A stretch of 64,000 nucleotides of DNA, taken from the NCBI RefSeq assembly GCF_039522365.1, contig NZ_BAAADJ010000003.1, positions 1-64,000 on the forward strand, in the 5' to 3' direction. Shown in pieces: positions 18,142 through 28,588 of the stretch (position 1 is the stretch's first letter; each line of letters opens with the position of its first letter). Under the pieces are notes generated by a model. It was not told where the DNA came from, searched no databases, and worked only from the letters and a program-made list of their open reading frames with translations. Both the position numbers and the translations under genes were made by a program. Origin of the DNA: Bacillus carboniphilus (GTDB lineage Bacteria > Bacillota > Bacilli > Bacillales > JC228).

Positions 18142-18588
18142 ATGAGGCATTTAGTCGCCTTTATAATAAAACTCGCTGCCAATGGTATTGTAATTTTTTC
18201 ATTTTTAGCCATCTACAACCCAAACATTAACATTGTTTTAACCATTGCCATTCTCACAACCGTATTGGCTTATATTATTGGCGATTTAGGGATACTACGG
18301 AGGCTTGGGAATACTGCTGCAACAATTGGAGACTTTTTATTAGCTTTTATTACAATCGGAGGACTCAGCTACTTCATGATCCAACAAAGCTGGAATATGA
18401 TTATAACCAGTTTTTTTGCTGCAGTGGCAATCACAGTGATTGAAATTCTTTACCATTTGTTTGTTAAGCATTACCTTTTTGAAGAGAATAAGGAAACACG
18501 GGTTGTTTTAAGGACCGATCCTAAGCAGCGTTTTGCAACAGAATTTTCTAAGGAGCTTTATGTTAGAAGTCGTAATAAGAAGAAGTAA
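18142..18588 (+). CDS. DUF2512 family membrane protein (YndM-like)
   Basis: A 148-aa protein with four hydrophobic segments and a basic C-terminal tail, matching the DUF2512 (YndM) pattern: HLVAFIIKLAANGIVIF, then YIIGDLGILRRLGNTAATIGDF. RBS AAAGGAGGAG. The family is common in spore formers; its function is not known. It is last in the rightward CotF operon and is followed by a strong terminator. Confidence 0.78.
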   Translation: MRHLVAFIIKLAANGIVIFSFLAIYNPNINIVLTIAILTTVLAYIIGDLGILRRLGNTAATIGDFLLAFITIGGLSYFMIQQSWNMIITSFFAAVAITVIEILYHLFVKHYLFEENKETRVVLRTDPKQRFATEFSKELYVRSRNKKK

Positions 18589-18589
18589 T

Positions 18590-18637
18590 AACACCCAGCC
18601 ACTCATTTGAAATATGAGAGTGAGCTGGGTGTTTTAT
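18590..18637 (+). terminator. Rho-independent terminator
   Basis: AACACCCAGC/GCTGGGTGTT with an inner CCACTCAT/ATGAGAGTG stem, then TTTATT. It ends the CotF-DUF2512 operon. The remaining ~190 bases to the next gene show nothing recognisable. Confidence 0.85.
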
Positions 18638-18831
18638 TATTAACTGAGAGAAAGGTAAAAAGCTTATTTTACTAGCTTCATAGTCATAATTATTTATTTG
18701 ATTCATGTTAAGAATAAGGTAGTGTGTTTGATTTAGTCACCTTTTTAAAAAAACATGAGCAAATAATTTCTCTGATCTATATGTTATTTGTTACTCTATT
18801 TATTATTCTGAGTAAGAAAGGACAATGAAAG

Positions 18832-19833
18832 ATGTCTAAAATAAATATACCGGTCTCCGTCTTAAACCTTGCGCCAATTCGAGAGGGACAAGGAACGAAA
18901 GAGGCGATTGATTCTATGGTGAATCTTGCACAAGCTACAGAAAAATTAGGATACACACGGTATTGGATTGCCGAGCACCATAATACCAGTACGCTAGTAA
19001 GTTCTGCTACATCCATTTTAATTAAACATACATTAGAACATACAAAAAGTATTCGAGTTGGATCTGGCGGTGTAATGCTTCCAAACCATTCACCTTTAGT
19101 AGTGGCAGAGCAGTTTGGAACGATGGCAACTATTTATCCGGACAGACTAGATTTAGGGCTAGGACGTGCACCAGGAACTGATATGGTAACGGCCGGTGCG
19201 TTGAGACGCTCTCAAAATGATACGGTGTATACGTTCCCAGAAGATGTTCAAGATTTATTACGCTATTTTGGTCCAGAGGAAGTACAAGGACAAGTAAAAG
19301 CGTATCCTGGTCTTGGTACAAATATCCCTATCTATATTCTTGGCTCCTCTACAGACTCAGCCTATTTAGCAGCTAAATTAGGATTACCATATGTGTTTGC
19401 ATCACACTTTGCACCAAGATACATGGAAGAAGCTATCCAAATTTATCGCGCGCGATTCCAGCCGTCTCAGTATTTAGATAAACCGCATATGATGGTTTGT
19501 CTCAATGTCATTGCTGCTGATACAGATGAAGATGCTCAGATGCAATTGACGACCATGCAGCAGTTTTTCTTAAATGTGGTGCGTGGGACCCAAATGAAAT
19601 TGCAACCACCTGTGGAGAGCATGGACGAAATCTGGAGTTTGCCGGAAAAACAAATGGCAACTTCGATGTCCAGTATGACACTGCTTGGTAGCAAGGATAC
19701 GGTTCGCAATCAACTCACCAGATTCCAGGAGTTATATAATGTGGATGAGTTAATGGCGGTTTCTTACATTTTTGACGAAGGGAAGCAAGTCCGTTCCTAC
19801 GAAATTTTAAAAGAGATTGTCGATGGTAAATAA
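18832..19833 (+). CDS. LLM class flavin-dependent oxidoreductase (luciferase-like)
   Basis: A 333-aa bacterial luciferase-like TIM-barrel protein. It shows the MsnO8-type pattern: [19 protein letters not shown] at the start, then [33 protein letters not shown] and [11 protein letters not shown]. These proteins use FMNH2 to oxidise or transfer to small molecules. The substrate is unknown, and many Bacillus paralogs are uncharacterised. RBS AAAGGA. It appears monocistronic. Confidence 0.88.
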   Translation: MSKINIPVSVLNLAPIREGQGTKEAIDSMVNLAQATEKLGYTRYWIAEHHNTSTLVSSATSILIKHTLEHTKSIRVGSGGVMLPNHSPLVVAEQFGTMATIYPDRLDLGLGRAPGTDMVTAGALRRSQNDTVYTFPEDVQDLLRYFGPEEVQGQVKAYPGLGTNIPIYILGSSTDSAYLAAKLGLPYVFASHFAPRYMEEAIQIYRARFQPSQYLDKPHMMVCLNVIAADTDEDAQMQLTTMQQFFLNVVRGTQMKLQPPVESMDEIWSLPEKQMATSMSSMTLLGSKDTVRNQLTRFQELYNVDELMAVSYIFDEGKQVRSYEILKEIVDGK

Positions 19834-19915
19834 TTTTATAAAAAGTATCACCATTTTTCATTTACTGCATATATTGAGTTGGTGTGAGTAAATTATTATG
19901 AAGGATGGTTGAAAG

Positions 19916-20053
19916 ATGAGTAATAATCAAGTGAAGTACAGTACAACAAAGAATTGGGAGCAAAATCGCTCGGATTATAAGGTAATAGAAGTAAATGTAT
20001 CTAATCCCGCTGATAGTCTATATGCAGTGGTTACTCCCGTTAAGAACAAGTAA
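19916..20053 (+). CDS. Small 45-aa protein of unknown function
   Basis: A short ORF, MSNNQVKYSTTKNW onwards, ending VVTPVKNK. AAGGATGG lies upstream of the ATG, and a strong terminator follows 16 bases after the stop, so it occupies its own transcription unit. It is hydrophilic, has no cysteines and no membrane segment. I do not recognise the family. The isolated RBS-ORF-terminator layout is the main reason for calling it. Confidence 0.5.
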   Translation: MSNNQVKYSTTKNWEQNRSDYKVIEVNVSNPADSLYAVVTPVKNK

Positions 20054-20068
20054 AGATAAAAATGTTTT

Positions 20069-20114
20069 AACCCTGTCTTTTTGTTTCTCTTACATAGAGG
20101 AGGCAGGGTTTTTA
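20069..20114 (+). terminator. Rho-independent terminator
   Basis: AACCCTGTC paired with AGGCAGGGTT, then TTTATATTTT, just after the 45-aa ORF. Confidence 0.7.
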
Positions 20115-20200
20115 TATTTTTGAACTTTGAAATATCTACCTACCTAATATTTAACTTTTGAATGAGGAATACTTTAAAAAGTTGAAGTAGGAGGGATATT

Positions 20201-21829
20201 GTGGAACGAACTAATAACGACGGAAAGCATATGGAGATTTCTGAAGTTAAAATCAGTCCGTTTGAGCTAAAAGATAAGCTCATTGATTTAGCAAAAGGAA
20301 AAATGAGAATGACTCGGGCCATGTTGGATGCAGGACGTGGGAATCCTAACTGGATTGCAGCCACACCACGTGAAGCATTTTTCGCACTTGGACAATTCGC
20401 TGTCCAAGAATCACGCCGAGTATGGAATGAACATGATTTAGCGGGTATGCCACATCATGAGGGACTAGCTGAAAGATTTTATACATATGTGAAGGAACAT
20501 CCTGAAACGCCAGGGATCAACATGTTAAAGGAAATCGTGGATTATGGGATAGATGTGAAGCATTTTGAACCAGATTTATGGCTTTATGAACTAGTGGATG
20601 GAATCATTGGTGATAATTACCCGAATCCGGACCGAATGTTAGTTAAAATTGAGCAAGTAGTACATGATTTTTTATTACAAGAGCTATGTGGAAGTGATAC
20701 TGCTTGTGGAAGATACGATTTGTTTGCGGTAGAAGGTGCAACAGCTGCAATGTGTTATATCTTTGACACCTTGTATAAAAATTATCTTCTTCCACCAGGG
20801 TCCAAGATTGCGGTGATGGTTCCCATTTTTCCACCATATATAGAAATTCCAGAACTTCCGACAAATGCTTATGATGTAATCGAAATCCATGCCTCAGAAT
20901 TAGATGAGAATGGGAATCACACGTGGCAATATCCAAAAGAAGAATTAGAGAAGCTAGCTGATCCTGACATCAAGGCTGCCTTTATCGTAAATCCGAGTAA
21001 TCCACCATCTGTTGCTATGAATAATGAATCGATCCAACAATTGATAAGGATTGTAAAGGAAGAAAATCCAAATCTAATGATTATCTCGGATGACGTATAT
21101 GGTACGTTCGTTGAGGGCTTTCGTTCGATTATGGTGGAACTCCCCTTTAATACCATTGGAGTATACTCCTTTTCGAAATACTTCGGTGTAACAGGTTGGC
21201 GACTCGGGACAATTGCATTGAACCGAACGAATGTGTTTGACAAGTTACTAAGCGAGTTACCCGTAGAAAAAAAGAAAGTATTACACAGAAGGTACGCTTC
21301 CCTTACACATGATACGGATAACTTAAAGTTTATCGATCGCTTGGTAGCCGATAGCCGTACGGTTGCTATGAATCATACAGCGGGACTTTCGACACCACAA
21401 CAGGTTCAAATGGCATTGTTTTCTATTTTCGCTGTACTGGATCAAAATAATCGCTATAAAAAGCAAACCAATGAGATTTGTACACGGAGAATGGTGCGGC
21501 TTTACGAAGGTTTAGGGTTACCTAAGAAGCAATTACCGAATGATGCTGACTATTATACGGAAATTGACCTTGAAATATGGGCCAAACATAACTATGGAGC
21601 GGAGTTTACAGAGTTTCTACAAACAAACTACAAGCCAATCGATGTCTTATATCGGTTAGCAGAAAAGTCATCCATTGTGTTGTTAAATGGGGAAGGGTTT
21701 TTAGCACCGACCTGGTCGATTCGCGTGTCTCTTGCAAATTTGAATGATGATGCTTACTTAACGATTGGACAAGAGTTGCGAAATGTATTGGAAGAGTATG
21801 TGTCAGAATGGAAAGAAGCGGGAAGTTAA
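20201..21829 (+). CDS. aspD: Bifunctional aspartate aminotransferase / aspartate 4-decarboxylase
   Basis: A 542-aa fold-type I PLP enzyme. The PLP lysine is in SFSKYFGVTGWRLG; upstream are VNPSNPPSVAM and ISDDVYGTF. The length, about 130 residues longer than ordinary AspC, and the N-terminal region with ARGNPNW (as GRGNPNW) fit the large aspartate 4-decarboxylase group that makes L-alanine and CO2. GTG start after AGGAGG. Monocistronic, with its own terminator. Decarboxylation versus transamination cannot be settled by eye. Confidence 0.82.
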   Translation: MERTNNDGKHMEISEVKISPFELKDKLIDLAKGKMRMTRAMLDAGRGNPNWIAATPREAFFALGQFAVQESRRVWNEHDLAGMPHHEGLAERFYTYVKEHPETPGINMLKEIVDYGIDVKHFEPDLWLYELVDGIIGDNYPNPDRMLVKIEQVVHDFLLQELCGSDTACGRYDLFAVEGATAAMCYIFDTLYKNYLLPPGSKIAVMVPIFPPYIEIPELPTNAYDVIEIHASELDENGNHTWQYPKEELEKLADPDIKAAFIVNPSNPPSVAMNNESIQQLIRIVKEENPNLMIISDDVYGTFVEGFRSIMVELPFNTIGVYSFSKYFGVTGWRLGTIALNRTNVFDKLLSELPVEKKKVLHRRYASLTHDTDNLKFIDRLVADSRTVAMNHTAGLSTPQQVQMALFSIFAVLDQNNRYKKQTNEICTRRMVRLYEGLGLPKKQLPNDADYYTEIDLEIWAKHNYGAEFTEFLQTNYKPIDVLYRLAEKSSIVLLNGEGFLAPTWSIRVSLANLNDDAYLTIGQELRNVLEEYVSEWKEAGS

Positions 21830-21834
21830 GTAGA

Positions 21835-21866
21835 TGAAGCAGCTCTATTGAGGGCTGCTTTTTTAC
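21835..21866 (+). terminator. Rho-independent terminator
   Basis: GAAGCAGC/GGGCTGCTT hairpin followed by TTTTTT after the decarboxylase gene. Confidence 0.75.
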
Positions 21867-22007
21867 TGGAAACTACGGGTTTTGACAGGTTAAAAACTAC
21901 CATAATTTGATAGATAAACAAAAACCTCTTTTGGTGCTAATATTATGTATCGACATAGTGATTATGTCGAAAATAAATCTCCTATGAAAGAGGGAAAATA
22001 CAACTAT

Positions 22008-23156
22008 ATGAAAAAGTTTAGTCTAGTTTTAATAGGCTTATTAATAACTGTTACTTTAGCAGCTTGTGGAACTGGTGGCAAATTAGACAAATCACAAGTG
22101 CTAAGCAAATCCATTGAAGCAAGTAAATCGATTGAAAGCTACTCTGTTGAAATGAATATGGACGTTGATATGATGGACATGAAGCAGAAGATTTCGGCAA
22201 CTGGAGATCTTACACATAATCCAGATACCATGCATCTAAACATGAGTATGGGAATGGAAGGTATGACATTGGACATGGAAACGTATGTAAATGGTGAAGA
22301 AGCATATATGAGCATGTTCGGTGAGTGGATTAAAATGAATCCTGAGGAAATGGGATTAAGTGATTTTGACCAACTTAGTCAAGAAGAAATGGAAAAGCTT
22401 GCTCAATTCGAAGACAAGTTTGAGATGACTGAAGAAGATGGTGAATATGTTCTGTCACTGTCAGGGAATGATGAGGCTTACAATGTTTTAATTGAAGAAT
22501 ATGTTCTTTCTTCTTTAGGTGATTTTTCAGGAGATCCCTATATGGAAGAAATGTTAGAATCCATTTCTATTCAAAAATTGGACTTAGTGATTCATATTGA
22601 CAAGAAAACCTTCTTCCAAACAGCTCAAAGCTTTGATATTGAGCTTGAAATGGTAGAAGAAGAGCTGACAACTCCGATTAAAATTAAAGGTGAATTTACT
22701 ACTTCTAACCTTAATAAAGTAGAACCTATCGAGATTCCTACAGAAGTAAAAGAGAATGCTGTTGAAGATGAAATGGGATTATTCTCTGATAGCAGCATGA
22801 CAGTGGAAGATATTCAAGCTTTAGTGAGCTATGATGTTCCAGAACCAGCCCAACTTCCAGAAGGTTTTGTATTTACTGACGGTTATTATGATGAGGAATT
22901 TGAGTCTGTTACATTGAACTATGATAAAGATATGGATAATTGGGTAATGCTTTCTATCTATACACCAGATTTTATTAGCATGGAAGAGCTTGAGGGAGAA
23001 GCTGTTACTGTTCAAGACTCCCCAGGGCTATACTATGAGATGGATGGATATTTTAGTGTAACGTGGGAAAAGGACGGACTTATCATTGAACTAGGTGGCG
23101 TTGGAAGCGAATTAACTAAGGAAGAAATGCTTACGATTGCTGAGAGTGTTCAGTAA
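22008..23156 (+). CDS. Lipoprotein with LolA/LppX-like sensor fold (DUF6612-like)
   Basis: A 382-aa secreted lipoprotein. ATG 22008 gives MKKFSLVLIGLLITVTLAAC, with lipobox LAAC followed by GTGG. A Met- and Glu-rich beta domain resembles the DUF6612/LppX-like proteins; the C-terminal ~120 residues (from about VPEPAQLPEGF) look like a separate small domain of the DUF4367 type. Upstream in-frame ATGs (21945, 21984) lie before the signal peptide and are less likely. Function unknown; probably anchored on the outer membrane face. Confidence 0.7.
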   Translation: MKKFSLVLIGLLITVTLAACGTGGKLDKSQVLSKSIEASKSIESYSVEMNMDVDMMDMKQKISATGDLTHNPDTMHLNMSMGMEGMTLDMETYVNGEEAYMSMFGEWIKMNPEEMGLSDFDQLSQEEMEKLAQFEDKFEMTEEDGEYVLSLSGNDEAYNVLIEEYVLSSLGDFSGDPYMEEMLESISIQKLDLVIHIDKKTFFQTAQSFDIELEMVEEELTTPIKIKGEFTTSNLNKVEPIEIPTEVKENAVEDEMGLFSDSSMTVEDIQALVSYDVPEPAQLPEGFVFTDGYYDEEFESVTLNYDKDMDNWVMLSIYTPDFISMEELEGEAVTVQDSPGLYYEMDGYFSVTWEKDGLIIELGGVGSELTKEEMLTIAESVQ

Positions 23157-23170
23157 GTAAATAGTGATTA

Positions 23171-23206
23171 AAAACAGGTTTGGATGTTGTTCCAGCCTGT
23201 TTTTTT
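23171..23206 (+). terminator. Rho-independent terminator
   Basis: AAAACAGG/CCTGTTTTTTT hairpin after the lipoprotein gene; the T tract runs directly into the next promoter. Confidence 0.8.
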
Positions 23207-23207
23207 G

Positions 23208-23236
23208 TTGACTTATAGAACGTTTGTTCGTATAAT
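23208..23236 (+). promoter_or_regulatory. SigA promoter with LexA (SOS) box in the spacer
   Basis: TTGACT, a 17-base spacer and a perfect TATAAT. The spacer is almost filled by AGAACGTTTGTTCG (23217-23230), whose reverse strand reads CGAACAAACGTTCT, a near-perfect Bacillus LexA/DinR box (consensus CGAACRNRYGTTCG). LexA bound here would block RNA polymerase. It lies 66 bases before the LAGLIDADG gene. Confidence 0.85.
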
Positions 23237-23284
23237 AATAATAGGAAAAGTTTTCAAGTGAATTAAGGTCTATAGTTATGTTAA

Positions 23285-24088
<804 letters not shown>

Positions 24089-24112
24089 ATTTCGTCGTAA
24101 TGAGGTGATTAT

Positions 24113-24484
24113 ATGTGGAAATTAGTAAATGGTAAATTAGTTCATTCTAAAGACGATACAAGAATTAAATTTAGAACAAATATTAGCAAATCACTCTTAG
24201 ACAACTTAACTGAAATTGCTGAACAAAATTACACACATGTAAACTACTTATTAGAATCAGGCTTAAAAAGAGTATTATCACAAGGTGTTATTACTTTTAA
24301 TAAAGCAACCAGACCAAAAGATAGAGTTCAATACAAAACAACTTATGATAAAGATTTATTAGAAAGCGTTAAAGAGTTTGCAAAAGAACATAATCTTTTT
24401 ATCAATGATGTAATTGAGTATAGTGCACAGTACATAGATATTGAAAGATGTAAAACAACAGATTATAAGAATAGGGTAGAATGA
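24113..24484 (+). CDS. Unknown protein with two tandem ribbon-helix-helix-like repeats
   Basis: A 123-aa AT-rich gene 25 bases after the LAGLIDADG gene, with RBS GAGGTG. Two similar segments of ~38 residues are visible: FRTNISKSLLDNLTEIAEQN (about 18-37) with its second helix, and YKTTYDKDLLESVKEFAKEH (about 73-92) with its second helix. Each has the strand-helix-helix pattern of RHH DNA-binding folds. I do not recognise a named family. Operon context suggests a regulator or DNA-binding partner for the endonuclease-like protein; that is inference. Confidence 0.6.
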   Translation: MWKLVNGKLVHSKDDTRIKFRTNISKSLLDNLTEIAEQNYTHVNYLLESGLKRVLSQGVITFNKATRPKDRVQYKTTYDKDLLESVKEFAKEHNLFINDVIEYSAQYIDIERCKTTDYKNRVE

Positions 24485-24610
24485 TGGGAATACTTTATTC
24501 CTTTTTCTTACTACGCCCCCTACATAATATAAATTATCGGAAATCAAATTTCAGAAACACAACACATCTCAAAGATTAAGATTACTTAGGATAGTGAGAC
24601 GAAATAAAAA

Positions 24611-24647
24611 AACAAAACCGCAGTTCTTTAATTCTGCGGTTTTTGTT
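24611..24647. terminator. Bidirectional terminator
   Basis: AACAAAACCGCAG/CTGCGGTTTTTGTT hairpin between the RHH-like gene and the convergent DinB gene. Confidence 0.85.
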
Positions 24648-24661
24648 CGAACCTTGCTACT

Positions 24662-25162
24662 TTAAATGTGCCAGTTATATGGCTTCCAGGAACCTTGTTT
24701 CTTTCGTATTTCTATGATCTGTCCAATATGATACGCGTTATGAATTGCAATATTTGCAATAGATTCCCACCATAATTCTTTATGATCTATTGAAACCAAT
24801 GTATTTAGCTGGTCTTCAGTTGAGTCTAATATGGTATTTCTCCAGTTATGTAAACTAGATAATAATGCTTCAACAGCATTTGACCAGTTTTCTTCTGTAA
24901 TATCAACGGCTGACACATCAAATGTTTCCGAGTTGTTACTGACGGAATCTGTTACAGATTCTCCTTTATACCTGGCTAAATATCGGTTATTCCAAAACGT
25001 TAGATGCTGAACGTTATTCCAAACTGAATTGGTTCCAGTAGCATCCCAAGCTGCTTGCTCCGCTGTCAAGCCTTCCACAGACTGTTTTAATGGTACAAAC
25101 CAGTTTACCTGGTCTGCACACGCTGCAAATTGTACGGCTAATAATTCTTTTCGTCCAGACAT
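24662..25162 (-). CDS. DinB family protein (putative metal-dependent hydrolase)
   Basis: A 166-aa four-helix protein of the DinB/YfiT superfamily. The three metal-binding histidines typical of the family appear as HLTFWN, a middle His (DHKELWWE) and HNAYHIGQI. These proteins include thiol-dependent transferases and hydrolases; the substrate is unknown. RBS GGAGGC. It heads leftward toward the shared terminator and is preceded by the frameshifted APH gene. Confidence 0.82.
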   Translation of the reverse strand: MSGRKELLAVQFAACADQVNWFVPLKQSVEGLTAEQAAWDATGTNSVWNNVQHLTFWNNRYLARYKGESVTDSVSNNSETFDVSAVDITEENWSNAVEALLSSLHNWRNTILDSTEDQLNTLVSIDHKELWWESIANIAIHNAYHIGQIIEIRKKQGSWKPYNWHI

Positions 25163-25196
25163 AAAAATAGCCTCCTAATTAAGGTTTTATGGCCAA

Positions 25197-26197
25197 TTAT
25201 AGTTGTAAATCAACAATAATTTGCTGAGAAAGAACGCGTTCTGTCACCATTTTTATAAATAATCTATCGTTTTCATCAAGTGTATCAGGATCTAACTTTT
25301 TGTTTATCACCGCATACAAGACAATATCTCTTAATCTTAAAAACAAAGGGATCGATTCAATGGCTTCCCTAGGTATTGTGTTTTCTGTTTTATACCCCTT
25401 TAAGAAATGCTCTAAAAAACGATTTGCAATGGCTTCGCGGTTATCTTCTTTATGATAATCACGACCTAACATCGTATAGTACAATGCGATGGCAATATCG
25501 CTTGCAAACCAGTGATAAGAACAATCATCAAAGTCAAATACATTGATTTTTCCATTTTCAATTAAGAAATTACCTGAATGAATATCGCTATGGATCAATC
25601 CAAATACATCTGAATTTATAGCTAATTGGTTAATCTGTTCAATCACATTATCTCTATATTGTAATACTTTTTGTGGAGGGCTTTTCACGAACTCTTCGAT
25701 TTTTAATAACTCTTCTTCATTCCAATCGGGTCTTTTCACTTGATTAGATGGAGTGTATTCCTTAGTAATACGATGTAATTGGCCAATTGTTTTACCCCAT
25801 TCTTCAACAAGTTCCCATTTGCCTTCTTCTTCAACTTCCCTAAATCTTAAACGAGACCCATTAAATTTTTCATAGCAAGCTACGATAAAATAGGAATCAT
25901 CTGCTGCCGGTATAACTTCAGTTAACTGATGATTCTTTGAAAAAAAATGCTCTGAACCTGAGCTCCTTTTTCTTTTAGGAAATGAACCCATTCAACTTCT
26001 GCTAGTACATCTGTATTGGACCTATGAGATGAATGAGTATACCTTAAAATACAGTCTTGACCGGACTCTTCGTGTTTTCCTGAAAATATATAACTTTCAA
26101 AGTCTCCAAGTTTCTCCCATTCTCCACCTACATGAAATACTTTCTTGCCTTGCTCTAAAATGTCTTCAGTAAATAAATCGTCTACATACTTTTCCAT
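25197..26197 (-). pseudogene. Aminoglycoside phosphotransferase-family kinase, frameshifted
   Basis: Two overlapping frames together encode one APH/choline-kinase fold protein. The N-terminal part (26197 to about 25925) has VDDLFTEDIL and the kinase N-lobe. The C-terminal part has the catalytic HSDIHSGNFL (HxDxxxxN) and the metal-binding DFDD, both intact. The break lies at a run of eight T/A (about 25940-25947); one more base would restore the frame as SIFFSKNHQ. It is either a recent disabling slip or a sequencing error. Relatives phosphorylate small molecules, homoserine or antibiotics; no substrate is predicted. Confidence 0.75.
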
Positions 26198-26332
26198 AAT
26201 GTTTTTCCCCTTTAATTGAAATGACTCCCCTTCCTCCCTATTTTAGAAGAATAGGTAATTTATGGTCAACAACATTTTAGTTTACATAATGAATTTATGG
26301 TTGATAGAGCTTGCTTAAAAAAAAAAACACAG

Positions 26333-26827
26333 CTATTCAGCTGCGCTTTTTTGTTCTGAGCGTTCAGATGGAAGTTTTAGATATTTTCTCGGTGTTCCAT
26401 AGTACATGATCTTCTGAAATTGCGGGTAAATGGAATCGAATTGAATATAAATCGGTGCATCTAGTAACCAAGGAAAATAGGAATAAAAGGTATGGTCTCC
26501 ATTTACGATAGCCCCTATTGCCTTAGAAAGCTCTCTTTGGAATATGAGGAATCTCACTTGTGAGTATTTTTCATCATATTCTCCCCCACTTACATAAACC
26601 TGTCCCCAAAGTGTATATTCACCTAACCGTGGAATCCACTCGGCAATGACTTCGTCACGCATTTTGCTATTTATCTTTGTCACGTCATAGGTATATCCAA
26701 TGGACAAAAATAATTCGCCGGATTCATCCGAGTGAGTTAGTGTATATTTTCTACCTTCAACAGGATAAAACGGTGTAGCGGGTGGTAAAAAGGTTACAGA
26801 TAACTTTTCAGGATGAAATGACCTCAT
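26333..26827 (-). CDS. Staygreen (SGR) family protein
   Basis: A 164-aa protein beginning MRSFHPEKLSVTFLPPATPF, the staygreen-family opening, with LTHSDESGELFLSIG, GQVYVSGGEYDEKYSQVRFLIF and a C-terminal IYIQFDSIYPQFQ. In plants SGR removes Mg from chlorophyll a; bacterial homologs in non-photosynthetic Firmicutes have no agreed role. ATG 26827 follows AAAGGGGC. It is monocistronic between two damaged genes. The family call is fairly secure from the N-terminal pattern; the activity is not. Confidence 0.78.
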   Translation of the reverse strand: MRSFHPEKLSVTFLPPATPFYPVEGRKYTLTHSDESGELFLSIGYTYDVTKINSKMRDEVIAEWIPRLGEYTLWGQVYVSGGEYDEKYSQVRFLIFQRELSKAIGAIVNGDHTFYSYFPWLLDAPIYIQFDSIYPQFQKIMYYGTPRKYLKLPSERSEQKSAAE

Positions 26828-26932
26828 GGAAAACGCCCCTTTCAAGGGTAATAGCCTGCTATATTTTATGACAAATGCGGAGATTTGGTGAATCCGCCCT
26901 GCTTTTTAGTCCATTTTCCATGAAAAACTTAC

Positions 26933-28588
26933 CTATTTTGTTGCTTTTGCAATAGCTCTACCTGCAACTTTGCCAGAAAAGAGACAACCACCTAGAAATG
27001 TCCCTTCAAGAGCTCGATACCCGTGGACACCTCCACCACCGAATCCAGAGACTTCGCATGCAGCATATAAACCAGGTACTGGCTCACCTGTAGAATTAAG
27101 CACCTGCCCATTTAAGTTCGTTTGAAGACCACCTAATGTTTTTCGACTGACAATATGTAATCGTACGGCAATTAGCGGTCCGTTCTTCGGATCTAGTATT
27201 TTATGGGGAGGAGCAACCCGAATCAACTTATCTCCAATATAATGACGTGCTCCTCTAAGGGCTGTTACTTGTAAATCTTTTGTAAACTTATGATCCATTT
27301 CCCTGTCACGAGCCTCAATTTGCCTTTGAACATCTTCAAAGTTCAATAGATTTTCACCGGTTAATTGGTTCATTCCGTCTACCAATTCAGATAAATCGTT
27401 TGCTACGATAAAATCCTCTCCTTTATCCATAATGCTTGAACAGGCGGAGTTGGGCCCGGTAAAATCCTAGAAAGAACTTTCTTTATACTTTTTTCAGTTA
27501 AATCCGGATTCTGTTCGGATCCGGAAAGCGCAAACTCTTTTTCTATAATTTTTTGAGTTAAAATAAACCAGGAATAGCTATAGCCCTGTCTTTTGGATGG
27601 CTTCAAGTGTTCCAAGTGTATCAAATCCTGGGAAGTTGGGTGCTTGGAATCTTTGTCCTGTTGCATCCAGCCAGATGGAAGAAGGTCCAGGTAAAATACG
27701 AATCCCGTGTTTGCTCCAAATGGGATTCCAGTTCTTTATTCCTTCTGTATAGTGCCACATTCGATCTCGGTTTACGATACGGCCACCAGCATTTTCAGTT
27801 ATAGAGAGCATTCGTCCATCCACATGTGCCGGAACGCCAGATATCATATCCTTTGGTGGTTGACCTAAGCGGCTCGGCCAATTTTTTCGGATTAACTCGA
27901 AATTTGCTCCGATTCCTCCACTTGATACTAAAACAGTCTGGGAGTGATATTCAAAATCCCCGATAATCGTTCTGGAACTATCTTCACCACGAGCGGCAGT
28001 TGAAGGCTCGAGGAGAGAGCCAGCTACCCCTGTAATCGCTCCATCATTTGTAAGTAACTCGTCTACACGATGACGCGGACGATAATCTACAAATCCATTT
28101 TTGATATGTTCTCTAACTCGTCTTTCAAAAGGAGCTACAATTCCGGGGCCAGTACCCCAAACGATATGAAAGCGAGGAACCGAATTTCCATGTCCATCAG
28201 CTATGTAACCTCCTCTTTCAGCCCACCCAACAACAGGGAAAAAACGTACGCCCATATTATGCAACCATTGCCTTTTCTCTCCAGTCGCAAAATCGACGTA
28301 AGCTTCTGCCCATTTTCTTGCCCATAAATCTTCGTCATTTTCCCGGTCAAATCCAGCCGTCCCTAACCAGTCTTGCCATGCTAACTCTTTAGAATCCTTG
28401 ATTCCTAGTCTTCTTTGTTCCGGAGAATCTATTAAAAATAACCCTCTAAATGACCACCAGGCTTGTCCCCCTAAATTTGCTTCAGATTCTTGGTCTAAAA
28501 GTAAAACTTTTTTGCCTGAATCGGCAATTTCAGCTGTCGCAACCAGCCCAGCCAATCCGGCGCCAATTACAATTGCATCATATTCCAT
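26933..28588 (-). pseudogene. FAD-binding dehydrogenase (KsdD/flavocytochrome-like), two frameshifts
   Basis: Three frames join into one ~550-aa flavoprotein. The N-terminal frame (28588-27590) starts MEYDAIVIGAGLAGLVATAE with the dinucleotide fold and WSFRGLFLIDSPEQRR. A first shift at about 27590 (GGG; deletion of one base would give TGYSYSW) leads to a middle frame. A second at about 27430 (one missing T; QAFMDKGEDF expected) leads to the C-terminal frame ending in ACEVSGFGGGGVHGYRALEG, the FAD signature of this family. All expected domains are present, so the damage is recent or is sequence error. Relatives oxidise 3-ketosteroids or similar substrates. Confidence 0.78.

Noticed and set aside
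25231-25250. GAACGCGTTC as a LexA box
   Set aside because: Only two bases between the half-sites instead of four, and it lies inside the APH-kinase coding region.
27578-27666. Selenocysteine UGA in the broken FAD dehydrogenase
   Set aside because: The first interruption is a frameshift ending in TAG, not an in-frame TGA, and no SECIS-like hairpin follows.
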